Of a DNA stretch of 64,000 nucleotides, positions 16,427-24,899 are shown piece after piece. Location of the stretch: contig JAVBPZ010000007.1 in NCBI GenBank assembly GCA_031549285.1, positions 72,238 to 136,237 of the forward strand. Direction: 5' to 3'. The translations under genes were made by a program, and so were the position numbers. The number at the start of each line of letters is the position of its first letter. Position 1 is the first letter of the stretch. The stretch comes from JAAYCI01 sp031549285 (GTDB taxonomy: Bacteria > Bacillota > Clostridia > Oscillospirales > Ruminococcaceae). The notes under the pieces were generated by a model. That model was not told the DNA's origin, did no database searches, and worked only from the letters and a program-made list of their open reading frames with translations.

Positions 16427-18625
16427 ATGCCTGTCACGAATGAAAGCGAGCTTTTTATAAACCGTGAGCTCAGCTGGCTGGAGTTTAACCGGCGTGTGCT
16501 GGACCTGTCCAAAGAAAAAAACGTGCCGCTGGGCGAGCAGCTGAAGTTCGCCGCCATATACGGCAGCAACCTGGATGAATTTTTCATGATCCGGGTGGGT
16601 TCGTTGTACGACCAAACACTGCTGAAAGACGAAAGCATAGAAAACAAAACCGGTATGACGCCCAAAGAACAGCTGACGGCCATCATGCCAAAAGTGAATG
16701 AGTTGCAACGCAGCTGCGACAAAAATGTGGAAAAGTTATTTTTGCATTTACAGGAAAACCACCTGCACAAGGTGGATTTTGAGCACCTGAACAAAGAACA
16801 CGAGAACTTTTGGAAAAAACTGTTTTTGCGGGAGCTGTATCCGGTCCTGTCGCCGCAGATCATAGACCGGCGGCACCCGTTTCCATTTTTAAGAGGCGGC
16901 GACACCTATGTGGGCGCCATGCTGAAAGAAGGAAAAAACGGGACGCCGGTGTTTGGGCTGATTCCGGTAAACGCCCAGTTCGAGCGGCTGTGGACCGTCA
17001 GCGAAGGGGATGAAACCCATTTTGCGCTGGTGGAGGAACTGATACTGCATTTTGCCCGGGTAGCGTTCGGGGGCAAGTCATATATTTTATCCAAGTGCCT
17101 GTTTCGCGTCACCCGTAACGCGGATATTAACGTGGAAGAAGGCATGTTCGACCACGACATAGACTACCGCGTGGTGATGGGTGAGTTGCTGAAAAAACGG
17201 CGAAAACTGGCGGCGGTGCGTCTGCAGTTCATGTGTGAGGCGCCGGACGACATCCACCAATTTTTGCGGCAAAAACTGCACCTGCCAGAGGACCAGTGCA
17301 TGACGCAGGTGGCCCCGCTGGAACTGTCTTTTTTGCATAAGCTATCCGCGCGGCTGGAAAAAACGGGCGACGAATCCCTGTTTTATCCCGAAGCAAAACC
17401 GTTGGTTTCGCCGCCGGGGTTTGATTTGTATGCGGCGGTGCAGCAGCGCGACGTGCTGATCTGCTACCCGTACCAGAGCTTCCGCCCGTTCATGCGCCTG
17501 CTGAACGATGCCGCGCGCGACCCGTCGGTCATTTCGATAAAAATGACGTTGTACCGGGTTGCCAGCGAGTCGAAAATTATTGAGGCACTGATTGCCGCGG
17601 CGGAGTATGGTAAAGAAGTAGTTACCATAGTGGAGCTGCGCGCCCGGTTCGACGAACAGAACAACATTGAGTGGTCCCGCCGGCTGGAACAGGCCGGCTG
17701 CACGGTCATTTACGGGTTTTCAGATTATAAAGTCCACTCGAAACTGACCCTGATTACCCGCAAAAATGGTGCGTCGTTCAGCTATATTTCCCAAATTGGT
17801 ACCGGGAACTACAACGAAAAAACCAGCGAACTGTACACCGACCTGTCCTACCTGACCAGCGACACGGCGGTGGGCGAGGAGCTGGGCGCGGTGTTTAACA
17901 ACCTGGCGGTGGAACGGCTGACCGACAACATAAACCGCCTGATAGTGGCGCCCCTGCGGTTTAAAACGGTGCTGCTGGAAGAAATGCGGCAGGAGATCGA
18001 ATACCAAAAGCAAACCGGCGATGGCTATATTATGGTAAAAAGCAACTCCATCTCGGACAAGGAAATCATCGGAACACTAAGCGAGGCGTCGAACGCCGGG
18101 GTGGCGGTGGATATGATTGTGCGGGGCATATGCTGCCTGCAGGCGGGGCTGCCGGGATTAAGCGAAAACATACATGTCATCAGCATAGTGGGGCGCTACC
18201 TGGAGCACGAGCGCATCTACACCTTTGGCAAAGGCCAGCGCCAGCGCCTGTACATTGCCTCCGGCGATTTTTTAACCCGAAATACAGAGCGCCGGGTAGA
18301 GGTAGGGGTACGCATCGACGACGAAAACATAAAAAGCATCCTGAACGATATTTTAACCATGCAGCTGGCGGACAATGTGAATGCCCGGGATATGCTGCCA
18401 GACGGCAGCTATGAAAAGGTTGCCCGCCAAAAGGGCGAAAAGCGCCTGGACAGCCAGATGGAAATGTATCCCTATCTGGCCCGGATGCAGCCGGTTTTAT
18501 ATCCACAGGTCCCACTGCCCGCCCGGGTGCCGGGTCGCGGCGTGATGCCGCCGTCGTCCGAAGGGTATGGTGTGCCACAGCGTCCGAGCCTTTTCGCCCG
18601 GCTGCGCGCCTGGCTGAAAAAATGA
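16427..18625 (+). CDS. ppk1: Polyphosphate kinase 1
   Basis: Reversibly transfers the gamma phosphate of ATP onto polyphosphate chains. The N-domain motif NRELSWLEFN opens the protein and GSNLDEFFMIRVG follows. The phosphorylated histidine is in KVHSKL (His437, matching E. coli His435). The second catalytic histidine is in LEHERIYTF (about His594, matching His592), followed by the ASGDFLTRNTERRVEV block. IGTGNYNEKTSELYTDLSYLT is also conserved. ATG 16427 is preferred to ATG 16421 because GAAGGGAGG is almost adjacent to the latter. Length 732 residues is normal. It stands alone; the gene downstream encodes a diguanylate cyclase. Confidence 0.97.
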   Translation: MPVTNESELFINRELSWLEFNRRVLDLSKEKNVPLGEQLKFAAIYGSNLDEFFMIRVGSLYDQTLLKDESIENKTGMTPKEQLTAIMPKVNELQRSCDKNVEKLFLHLQENHLHKVDFEHLNKEHENFWKKLFLRELYPVLSPQIIDRRHPFPFLRGGDTYVGAMLKEGKNGTPVFGLIPVNAQFERLWTVSEGDETHFALVEELILHFARVAFGGKSYILSKCLFRVTRNADINVEEGMFDHDIDYRVVMGELLKKRRKLAAVRLQFMCEAPDDIHQFLRQKLHLPEDQCMTQVAPLELSFLHKLSARLEKTGDESLFYPEAKPLVSPPGFDLYAAVQQRDVLICYPYQSFRPFMRLLNDAARDPSVISIKMTLYRVASESKIIEALIAAAEYGKEVVTIVELRARFDEQNNIEWSRRLEQAGCTVIYGFSDYKVHSKLTLITRKNGASFSYISQIGTGNYNEKTSELYTDLSYLTSDTAVGEELGAVFNNLAVERLTDNINRLIVAPLRFKTVLLEEMRQEIEYQKQTGDGYIMVKSNSISDKEIIGTLSEASNAGVAVDMIVRGICCLQAGLPGLSENIHVISIVGRYLEHERIYTFGKGQRQRLYIASGDFLTRNTERRVEVGVRIDDENIKSILNDILTMQLADNVNARDMLPDGSYEKVARQKGEKRLDSQMEMYPYLARMQPVLYPQVPLPARVPGRGVMPPSSEGYGVPQRPSLFARLRAWLKK

Positions 18626-18634
18626 ACAGAACAG

Positions 18635-18673
18635 GCGCCACCATGTATATGGCGCAGGGCAGGGCATTTTTTT
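18635..18673 (+). terminator. Possible terminator after ppk1
   Basis: GCGCCA (18635-18640) pairs with TGGCGC (18650-18655), and a run of seven T residues starts about 10 nt later. The gap between stem and T-run makes this a weak call. Confidence 0.35.
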
Positions 18674-18711
18674 AAGTATCCATACGTTTTTCGCTTTCCT
18701 GAAAATTTCTG

Positions 18712-18740
18712 TTGCATTCCGCCCACGCGTGCGGTATGAT
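18712..18740 (+). promoter_or_regulatory. Sigma-A type promoter for the diguanylate cyclase
   Basis: TTGCAT at 18712-18717 and TATGAT at 18735-18740 are separated by 17 bp, about 95 bp before the start codon of the GGDEF gene. Confidence 0.55.
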
Positions 18741-18834
18741 GTACAATACACGCCCAGGCGGCAATATTTTTTTCGCGCATTCATTTCATTCACTCTATGT
18801 TTCGCCGTTTTGCCCGTAAAGGAGGAGCAGCCGT

Positions 18835-19917
18835 ATGCTGAAAAAAATACAGAACCTGCTCTATCCACAGCTGGCGGGAAAGTCCTTTAAGGACGATGAT
18901 GAGCTATATTTGTTTTTAGTGCTGGGTGTTGCGGGGCTGCTGGCCGGCATGATGCACGTTATTTTGCTGGTGCTGACGCTTAGCACCGGCGTCATGTTGC
19001 TGGCAATCGTAAACCTCTTCAGCATATTAATCTATGGGGTGTGTTTCGCGCTGAACCTGAAGCGCCAATATCTGACCGCCAGTTTGCTTATTACCGTGGA
19101 GGTTATGATCTATACCGCGCTCTCTATATACCTCATCGGCATTGACAGCTATGTCTTTCTGTTTTTACTAATATCGCTGGTGTTGCAGCTCATCATACCC
19201 TACGCCAAAACCCCGGTGCGTGCGGCCGTGGTGGCGGTTTTGTGGGGGGCAATGGTGGCGGCGGTGGTGGTCGGGGGCGGGTATGTGCCGGCCATCCAGC
19301 TGGGCAAAAACGAGATGGTATATACACTGGTGACCATCAATCTGGTGGTGGTGGCCATCATCGTGGAACTATCCATCGGTTTCTTTATTAAAAAATTGAT
19401 TGTGCATTACAATGAAAAGCGCCTGCAGGACATGACCAACCAAGCGTATACCGATTCCTTAACCGGCCTTTTAAACCGGCGATATGCCGAAATATTTTTT
19501 GAAACATTGCGCAATGACCGGCGGGGAAACCAGTGGTGTGTGGCCATTCTGGACCTGGATGATTTCAAGCAGGTGAACGACCTGAACGGACATCTGGTTG
19601 GTGACGCTGTGCTGCGCAAGGTGGCGGAAACACTGCGCGCATCCCTGCGTAAAAGCGATGTGGTCTTTCGCTGGGGCGGCGAGGAATTTTTACTGTTTTT
19701 AGACAATGTGGAACTGGCCACCGCGCACACCATTTTGGAAAAGCTGCGCATCAACCTGGCGCAGACGGTGGCCCAGACACCGGATGTTTCTGTGCGGTGC
19801 ACCGCTACCATCGGCGTGGTAGAGCTGGACCCGGCGGATCTACAGGGGAGTATCTCGCGGTGCGACCAAAAGCTGTATGAGGGGAAAAACAGCGGGAAAA
19901 ACCGTGTGGTGAAGTGA
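18835..19917 (+). CDS. Membrane diguanylate cyclase (six-helix sensor plus GGDEF)
   Basis: Makes cyclic di-GMP from two GTP. About six membrane helices occupy residues 25-190, forming an integral-membrane sensor of unknown ligand. The GGDEF domain begins at YTDSLTGLLNRR (about 207). It contains the active-site GGEEF (about 283) and, five residues before it, RKSD, which fits the inhibitory RxxD I-site for product feedback. ATG 18835 follows AAAGGAGGAGCAGCCGT. It has its own promoter and terminator, so it is a single-gene unit. No c-di-GMP effector or EAL domain gene is in the window. Confidence 0.94.
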   Translation: MLKKIQNLLYPQLAGKSFKDDDELYLFLVLGVAGLLAGMMHVILLVLTLSTGVMLLAIVNLFSILIYGVCFALNLKRQYLTASLLITVEVMIYTALSIYLIGIDSYVFLFLLISLVLQLIIPYAKTPVRAAVVAVLWGAMVAAVVVGGGYVPAIQLGKNEMVYTLVTINLVVVAIIVELSIGFFIKKLIVHYNEKRLQDMTNQAYTDSLTGLLNRRYAEIFFETLRNDRRGNQWCVAILDLDDFKQVNDLNGHLVGDAVLRKVAETLRASLRKSDVVFRWGGEEFLLFLDNVELATAHTILEKLRINLAQTVAQTPDVSVRCTATIGVVELDPADLQGSISRCDQKLYEGKNSGKNRVVK

Positions 19918-19950
19918 CGGCTTGCCGGCTTCGGACGCAAGACATAAGGA

Positions 19951-19985
19951 AAGCCTCCCTGTGGCGTACGCCCGGGAGGCTTTTT
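19951..19985 (+). terminator. Intrinsic terminator after the diguanylate cyclase
   Basis: AAGCCTCCC (19951-19959) pairs perfectly with GGGAGGCTT (19974-19982), followed by TTTTT. It lies between this gene and the convergent minus-strand small gene. On the other strand the stem starts with AAAAAGCC, so it could also serve that gene. Confidence 0.88.
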
Positions 19986-20043
19986 ACAAGCTTTTGGAGT
20001 GGTACAAAACAAAGGAGGCGCTTGCCTCGGGCAGGGAAACACA

Positions 20044-20262
20044 CTAGATATTAAAATCTTCCTCGGTAAAGGCGGGCAGCTTTGGCTGTCGCACCGGAAT
20101 GCGTTTCAGGGGGTCGTACTCGTACTTTTTGCATTTATAATAGGGCGACACCGGCCCATATTTGCGGCAGAAAATCATGACCTTGTCTGGTGCGGGCCGG
20201 CCGTACCGGCAGTGTACACAGGCGGGGTCTATCATCGTGCCGAACAGTTTGTTGTTTGCCAT
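20044..20262 (-). CDS. Small four-cysteine protein (possible zinc-binding), unknown function
   Basis: 72 residues, not recognised as a named family. The cysteines are spaced as CVHC (15, 18), then Cys32 and Cys44, compatible with one zinc site. The rest is basic and Tyr/Pro-rich, with a short acidic end (AFTEEDFNI). The ATG at 20262 is preceded on its strand by AGAGAGG about 6-10 nt away. A promoter with near-consensus boxes lies 60-90 bp upstream. It is convergent with the diguanylate cyclase and divergent from phoH. The promoter, RBS and cysteine pattern make it a likely real gene. Confidence 0.72.
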   Translation of the reverse strand: MANNKLFGTMIDPACVHCRYGRPAPDKVMIFCRKYGPVSPYYKCKKYEYDPLKRIPVRQPKLPAFTEEDFNI

Positions 20263-20324
20263 AGGGGGCCTCTCTTTTGTGGTTTTTGCCGGCTGTTTTT
20301 CAGCCCGGCGGGAAGAGCGTGTCT

Positions 20325-20353
20325 ATTATAGCGGATTTTCAAGGTTTACACAA
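20325..20353 (-). promoter_or_regulatory. Minus-strand promoter for the four-cysteine protein
   Basis: Read on the minus strand, TTGTGT (20353-20348) and TATAAT (20330-20325) are exactly 17 bp apart. The start codon of the 72-residue gene lies about 60 nt downstream. Confidence 0.65.
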
Positions 20354-20462
20354 CCAAATTTCCGCGAAATGGCGATGTGACTGCTAATTTAGTCCATTTG
20401 CCGCAGATCTTGCCGTTTTTGTCCGCCTGCGCGGCTGCACCTTTGCGTAAATTTTTCGATAA

Positions 20463-20493
20463 TAAACAAAATATTATCTGTGCATTTTGTTTA
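20463..20493. repeat. AT-rich perfect 10-bp inverted repeat upstream of phoH
   Basis: TAAACAAAAT (20463-20472) and ATTTTGTTTA (20484-20493) are perfect inverted repeats around an 11-nt centre. They lie in the 381-bp divergent gap (20263-20643) between the small minus gene and phoH, about 90 bp upstream of the phoH -10 box. No T-run follows. It may be an operator for a dimeric regulator or an RNA hairpin. The rest of this gap shows only the two promoters. Confidence 0.5.
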
Positions 20494-20577
20494 ACCGATG
20501 AACCGAATCGCCTTCATCAGCGACAAATTTCATTAAAATCAGTAGTTGCCTATGGCGTTTTTTGGCGGGACATAGTA

Positions 20578-20586
20578 TGGTATAAT
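20578..20586 (+). promoter_or_regulatory. Extended -10 promoter for phoH operon
   Basis: TGGTATAAT is a perfect extended -10 element (TGnTATAAT) about 58 bp upstream of the phoH ATG. No good -35 box is seen at 17 bp. Confidence 0.6.
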
Positions 20587-20643
20587 TAAACAGATATATG
20601 GGAAAGCGGATATGCGTGCAAAACAAAAAAGGCGAGGTGCCGG

Positions 20644-21606
20644 ATGGTCGAAAAGGTAGTAAACGTAAGTGATATGGACGTGGCGCTGGCTGTGTTTGGC
20701 AACCAGGATGAAAACATGCGGCTGCTGGAAAAGGAATACGGCGTCACCTTTGTGTTTCGCGGTACGGAAATAAAAATGGTGGGGGACGAGGCCCAGGTAA
20801 AGACCGCCTCCAAAACCATTAAAGCCATGGTAAACCTGCACGAGGGCGGGGTGCCGCTGGATGAACAGGCGGTGCGGTACTGCATCTCGCTGGCCCGGGG
20901 CGGGGAAGAAGAAAAAATATCCGAGCTTACCGGGGATTTTATTCTCATCAACTCCAAAGGCCGGCCCATCCGGCCCAAAACACTGGGACAAAAAGCGTAC
21001 ATCAACGCCATAAATAAAAACGCCATCACCTTTGGCGTGGGCCCGGCCGGTACCGGCAAAACATATCTGGCGGTGGCCATGGCCACCAAGGCGTACAAAG
21101 CGCACGAGGTCAGCCGCATTATCCTGACCCGCCCGGCGGTGGAGGCCGGCGAAAAGCTGGGTTTTTTACCGGGGGATTTGCAGAACAAGGTGGACCCCTA
21201 CCTGCGGCCTCTGTACGACGCGCTGTTCGACATGTTGGGCATGGAGAGTACCCAGCGCCTGATGGAAAAGCAGGTGATTGAGGTGGCGCCGCTGGCATAT
21301 ATGCGCGGGCGCACGCTGGACGACGCATTCATTATTCTGGATGAGGCGCAGAACACCAGCCGCGAACAGATGAAAATGTTCCTGACCCGCATGGGGGTGG
21401 AGTCCCGCGTAGTGGTTACCGGCGATGTGACCCAGATAGACCTGCCTGACCAAAGCCGCAGCGGCCTGGTGAATGCGCTGACGGTACTGAAAAATGTGGA
21501 AGGTATTGCCCAAATCCATTTCACCGATAAAGATGTTGTGCGGCACCGCCTGGTGCAGGAAATTATTAAGGCGTATGATCGTTTCGCGACAAAAGCGAAA
21601 AAATAG
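20644..21606 (+). CDS. phoH: PhoH family ATPase
   Basis: PhoH proteins are P-loop ATPases with a helicase-like fold, associated with RNA metabolism. The N-terminal part (1-115) is the KH-like domain found in this subfamily. The ATPase core has VGPAGTGKTYLAVAMA near residues 133-148, ILTRPAVEAGEKLGFLPGDL, the Walker B IILDEAQNTSREQMKMFLTRMG and VTGDVTQIDLP. The ATG at 20644 follows AAAAGGCGAGGTGCCGG. It heads a close operon with ybeY, dgkA, era and recO, the standard Firmicute arrangement. Confidence 0.96.
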   Translation: MVEKVVNVSDMDVALAVFGNQDENMRLLEKEYGVTFVFRGTEIKMVGDEAQVKTASKTIKAMVNLHEGGVPLDEQAVRYCISLARGGEEEKISELTGDFILINSKGRPIRPKTLGQKAYINAINKNAITFGVGPAGTGKTYLAVAMATKAYKAHEVSRIILTRPAVEAGEKLGFLPGDLQNKVDPYLRPLYDALFDMLGMESTQRLMEKQVIEVAPLAYMRGRTLDDAFIILDEAQNTSREQMKMFLTRMGVESRVVVTGDVTQIDLPDQSRSGLVNALTVLKNVEGIAQIHFTDKDVVRHRLVQEIIKAYDRFATKAKK

Positions 21607-21618
21607 GGGGATAAGGGT

Positions 21619-22122
21619 ATGGCACACAAGGTCTATATCTCGAACCGGCAAAAAGTGGTAAAAATCCCGTCCGGCCTGCGCATTTTAATACGCCGGTCCT
21701 GCAATGCGGTGCTGGAACTGGAAAAGTTCCCCGGCCATGCCGAGGTGAGCGTTACCTTTGTGGACAATGCAGAGATTGCCAAACTAAACGAGCAATACCG
21801 CCACAAGCCGGACGCCACCGATGTGCTCAGCTTTCCCCTGGGGGCAGATGGTGCATATGATAAAAACCAGGAAACCGGTTGTCTGATGCTGGGGGATATT
21901 GTCATCTCTATGGAAAAAGCGGTGGAGCAGGCTCGGCTGTATGGCCACAGCCTGCAGCGCGAGGTAGCGTTCCTGACGGTGCACGCCATGTATCATCTGC
22001 TGGGGTACGACCACGAAAACGGTGGCATGGAGGCGGTACACATGCGCGAAAAGGAAGAGGCCGCACTGATAAAGCTGGGCCTGCCGCGCACGGTGTCCTA
22101 TACCCCGCCAGAGGAGGAGTAG
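21619..22122 (+). CDS. ybeY: Endoribonuclease YbeY (16S rRNA maturation)
   Basis: Metal-dependent RNase involved in 16S rRNA 3' end processing and ribosome quality control. The metal site is in VHAMYHLLGYDHE, with His122, His126 and His132 fitting HxxxHxxxxxH. ATDVLSFPLG and GDIVIS are family blocks. Ala replaces the more usual Gly after the first histidine. The ATG follows GGGGGATAAGGGT, 12 nt after phoH. Confidence 0.96.
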   Translation: MAHKVYISNRQKVVKIPSGLRILIRRSCNAVLELEKFPGHAEVSVTFVDNAEIAKLNEQYRHKPDATDVLSFPLGADGAYDKNQETGCLMLGDIVISMEKAVEQARLYGHSLQREVAFLTVHAMYHLLGYDHENGGMEAVHMREKEEAALIKLGLPRTVSYTPPEEE

Positions 22123-22128
22123 TAACAG

Positions 22129-22593
22129 ATGCGCGCGTTTTTAAACAGTTTTGCCTATGCGGGAAAAGGCATAGCCCTGGCGGTAAAGGAAGAACGCAAC
22201 ATGCGCTTGCACCTGTGCGTGGCGCTGTACCTGTATTTGTTCTCCTGGTTTTATAGTTTTGACAGGGTAGAGTACGCACTGCTGACGCTGTGCGTGGTGG
22301 GTGTGCTGGCCATGGAACTGCTGAACTCCGCGCTGGAGCGGGCGGTGCACTGGCCTTCCCCGGACAAGTACCGCATCGCCGGCGTGGTGAAGGATATGGC
22401 CGCCGGTGCGGTGCTGGTGTTCAGCGCAGGTGCTGCGGTGGTGGGCGTGCTGTTCTTTTGGGACGTGGCGGTGTTTAAACAAATCATTGCGTTCTTTGCG
22501 CGGCAGCCCTGGTGGCTGCTGGTGCTGGCGGCGTCGCTGGCGGGCTGTATATGGTTTGTATTCTTTTTTGGCAGACGGAAGGAGAAAGGTTGA
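22129..22593 (+). CDS. dgkA: Diacylglycerol/undecaprenol kinase family membrane protein
   Basis: Small integral-membrane kinase of the DgkA family. In Gram-positives these mainly phosphorylate undecaprenol to recycle the cell-wall lipid carrier. FAYAGKGIALAVKEERNMRLHL and AMELLNSALERAVHW correspond to the conserved active-site helices; the usual ExxNTAIExxVD reads ELLNSALERAVH here. Four membrane helices are predicted, one more than the core because of a C-terminal helix at about 125-147 (WWLLVLAASLAGCIWFVFFF). The start is 6 nt after ybeY and the end overlaps era by 4 nt. Confidence 0.92.
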   Translation: MRAFLNSFAYAGKGIALAVKEERNMRLHLCVALYLYLFSWFYSFDRVEYALLTLCVVGVLAMELLNSALERAVHWPSPDKYRIAGVVKDMAAGAVLVFSAGAAVVGVLFFWDVAVFKQIIAFFARQPWWLLVLAASLAGCIWFVFFFGRRKEKG

Positions 22594-23534
22594 AAAGCAG
22601 TAAAGAGACAACGGGGAACACACACAAGGAACATCCAATACATTCCGGCGAAGAAACAAAATCGATATTTGTCGCAATTGTCGGCAAGCCGAACGTGGGA
22701 AAATCCTCCCTGCTGAACCGGCTGGTGGGGGAGAAGGTAGCCATTGTTACGCCAAAGCCTCAGACAACGCGCACCCGCATCACCGGCATCCTGACAAAGG
22801 GGCCAGTGCAATATGTTTTTCTGGATACCCCGGGCATGCACAGCCCCAAAACCAAGCTGGGCCAGCGCATGACCCACACAGTGCAAACCAGCGTGGACGA
22901 TGGTGACGCGGTGCTGATGCTGTTCGAGCCGGCGGGGGAATTTACCGACCCGGAGGTGCAACTGGCGCGCAGCCTGGGTGGCAGATCGGCCATTGGTGTG
23001 GTGAACAAGGCGGACACCGTGCCGGATGCGGCGGTGCTGGCGGCGCGTATGCGGGAAATAGAGGAGATGGAAGCCTTTCAGCAGGTGGTGTCCGCCAGTG
23101 CCGAGACCGGCGCCGGCTGTGATGCGTTGCTGGAAATGCTGGCCACCTGGGCGGTGCCGGGACCGCATTTTTTCGCGGACGACGCCTACACCGACCTGCC
23201 GGAAAAACAGCTGGTGGCGGAGATTGTGCGGGAAAAACTGCTGCTGTTTTTATATGAGGAACTGCCCCACGGTACCGCGGTGGAGGTGGAACGCTTCCAC
23301 GAGCGGCAAAAGGGAAACATCGTGGATATCGACGTGACCATATATGCGGAAAAGAAAAGCCACAAGGGAATGATTATCGGCAAAGGCGGCGCCATGCTGA
23401 AACAGGTCGCCAGCGCGGCCCGGGCCGACTGTGAGGAGATGCTGGGCGCCAAAGTGAACCTGCAGTGCTGGGTGAAGGTAAAGGACGACTGGCGCGACAA
23501 CGAAAACCTGTTGAATCACTTGGGGTTTAAATAA
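22590..23534 (+). CDS. era: GTPase Era
   Basis: Essential GTPase that binds the 3' end of 16S rRNA during 30S assembly. G1 is GKPNVGKSS, G2 lies in TPKPQTTRTRITGIL, G3 is DTPGMH, G4 NKAD and G5 SAS. The KH domain contains KGMIIGKGGAMLKQVASAARADCEEMLG. No ATG fits: the TTG at 22590 is preceded by AAGGAGAAAG and forms a TTGA overlap with the dgkA stop, giving 314 residues. A 27-residue leader precedes the G domain. Confidence 0.96.
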   Translation: MKSSKETTGNTHKEHPIHSGEETKSIFVAIVGKPNVGKSSLLNRLVGEKVAIVTPKPQTTRTRITGILTKGPVQYVFLDTPGMHSPKTKLGQRMTHTVQTSVDDGDAVLMLFEPAGEFTDPEVQLARSLGGRSAIGVVNKADTVPDAAVLAARMREIEEMEAFQQVVSASAETGAGCDALLEMLATWAVPGPHFFADDAYTDLPEKQLVAEIVREKLLLFLYEELPHGTAVEVERFHERQKGNIVDIDVTIYAEKKSHKGMIIGKGGAMLKQVASAARADCEEMLGAKVNLQCWVKVKDDWRDNENLLNHLGFK

Positions 23535-23606
23535 ACAGGCGGATTTTTAGCGCCGGGTGTCCATGAACACAAGCAACACACTGCCGCGAACAGGTGGGGG
23601 CACACC

Positions 23607-24347
23607 ATGAAAATAAACACAAACGGCCTGGTACTGCGGGAGGTAAAACTGCGGGAATCGGACAAGATATTGACCGTTATGACCCCTACGCTCGGGGTCA
23701 TTTCAGTGTCGGCGGGGGGCAGCATGCGCCCCACCAATAAGTTATTCAGCGCGTCGGGCTTGTTTTGTTATGCCGAGTGGACCCTGTTTGAAGGCAAGAC
23801 CATGTTCCGCGCGGACGAGGCGGCGCCGATAGAGGTATTCTTTGGCCTGCGCAACAGCATAGAAGCCATGAGCCTGGCCGCCTATATAGCGGACCTGCTG
23901 CAAATATTGTCCCCCACCGGTGAGGAAGCGGACCGCCTGCTGCGCCTGGCGCTGAATAGCCTGTACCTGCTGGCGCAGCAGAAAAAAGACCCGCGCCTGG
24001 TAAAGGCGGTGTTTGAGCTGCGCAGCCTGTCGGAAAGTGGCTTCATGCCGGATTTGCTGGGCTGCGGGGACTGTGGCCGGTACGATGGCGCAGGGTTTGC
24101 GTTCAGCACCAAGGACGGCACGCTGCTGTGCGGGGACTGCGCCCGGCAGCGCGGCGTTGCACCAAACCTGGACGCTGCTGCCCTAGCGGCCTTGCGGCAT
24201 GCGGTGTTGGCGGACGATGAAAAGGTGTTTGCCTTTACATTGAAAGACGACAGCGCGCGGCAGCTGACCGCGGTGGCGGAGGAATATGCGCTGTGCCATT
24301 TAGACTACCCGCCCAAAACCTTGTCGTTTTTAAAGACGGTGCTGTAA
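23607..24347 (+). CDS. recO: DNA repair protein RecO
   Basis: Recombination mediator that helps load RecA onto SSB-coated DNA with RecR. The N-terminal OB domain reads TNGLVLREVKLRESDKILTVMTPTLG. A helical core follows, and the zinc finger near residues 152-178 has two CxxC pairs (CGDCGRYDGAGF...LLCGDCA). The ATG at 23607 follows AGGTGGGGGCACACC. Length 246 is normal. It closes the phoH-era-recO operon. Confidence 0.95.
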   Translation: MKINTNGLVLREVKLRESDKILTVMTPTLGVISVSAGGSMRPTNKLFSASGLFCYAEWTLFEGKTMFRADEAAPIEVFFGLRNSIEAMSLAAYIADLLQILSPTGEEADRLLRLALNSLYLLAQQKKDPRLVKAVFELRSLSESGFMPDLLGCGDCGRYDGAGFAFSTKDGTLLCGDCARQRGVAPNLDAAALAALRHAVLADDEKVFAFTLKDDSARQLTAVAEEYALCHLDYPPKTLSFLKTVL

Positions 24348-24413
24348 CGGCCACGCTAGGCGGAGGTCTGGCAGAAACGACCGAAGGCCCCGCACTACAG
24401 GGAAGCCCAGACA

Positions 24414-24782
24414 ATGAAATGGAAAGAGCGCGCAAAACAACTGAAAACAGATATTCCCGCGCTGTACCTTGCACTGCAGCGAAAAGAAACTCCGCTGGGA
24501 GCAAAGATACTGGCGGGCATTGCGGTGGGGTATGCCCTGTCGCCTGTTGATTTAATTCCGGATTTCATCCCGGTTTTGGGTCTGCTGGATGATTTAATCA
24601 TTTTGCCGGCGCTGGTGGTGCTGGTGGTGCGGCTGGTTCCGTGCACGGTAATGGCCGAGTGCCGGCAGCAGGCGAAAGATATGTGGGTGAACGGCAACCC
24701 CAAAAAATGGTACTATGCGCTGCCAGTGGTTTTGGTATGGCTGCTGGTGGTTTTTGTGGTGGTAAAATGGGTTTGGTTTTGA
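24414..24782 (+). CDS. DUF1232 (YkvA-like) membrane protein
   Basis: 122 residues with the DUF1232 signature YALSPVDLIPDFIPVLGLLDDLIILPALV at about 43-71. A C-terminal membrane helix at about 100-121 (ALPVVLVWLLVVFVVVKWVWF) adds to the hydrophobic DUF1232 segment. Function is unknown in the family. It lies between recO and mutS2 without an obvious promoter, so it may be read through from recO. Confidence 0.85.
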   Translation: MKWKERAKQLKTDIPALYLALQRKETPLGAKILAGIAVGYALSPVDLIPDFIPVLGLLDDLIILPALVVLVVRLVPCTVMAECRQQAKDMWVNGNPKKWYYALPVVLVWLLVVFVVVKWVWF

Positions 24783-24899
24783 ACAAAGTTAGCTGCCGCG
24801 CGGGTCTGCCAAAAGGCTGGTGTGGGCATGTCACGAAAACACCAAAAAACCACGAACAGATGCAATATTATTGAATAGAAATCTTGCTAGGAGCATACA

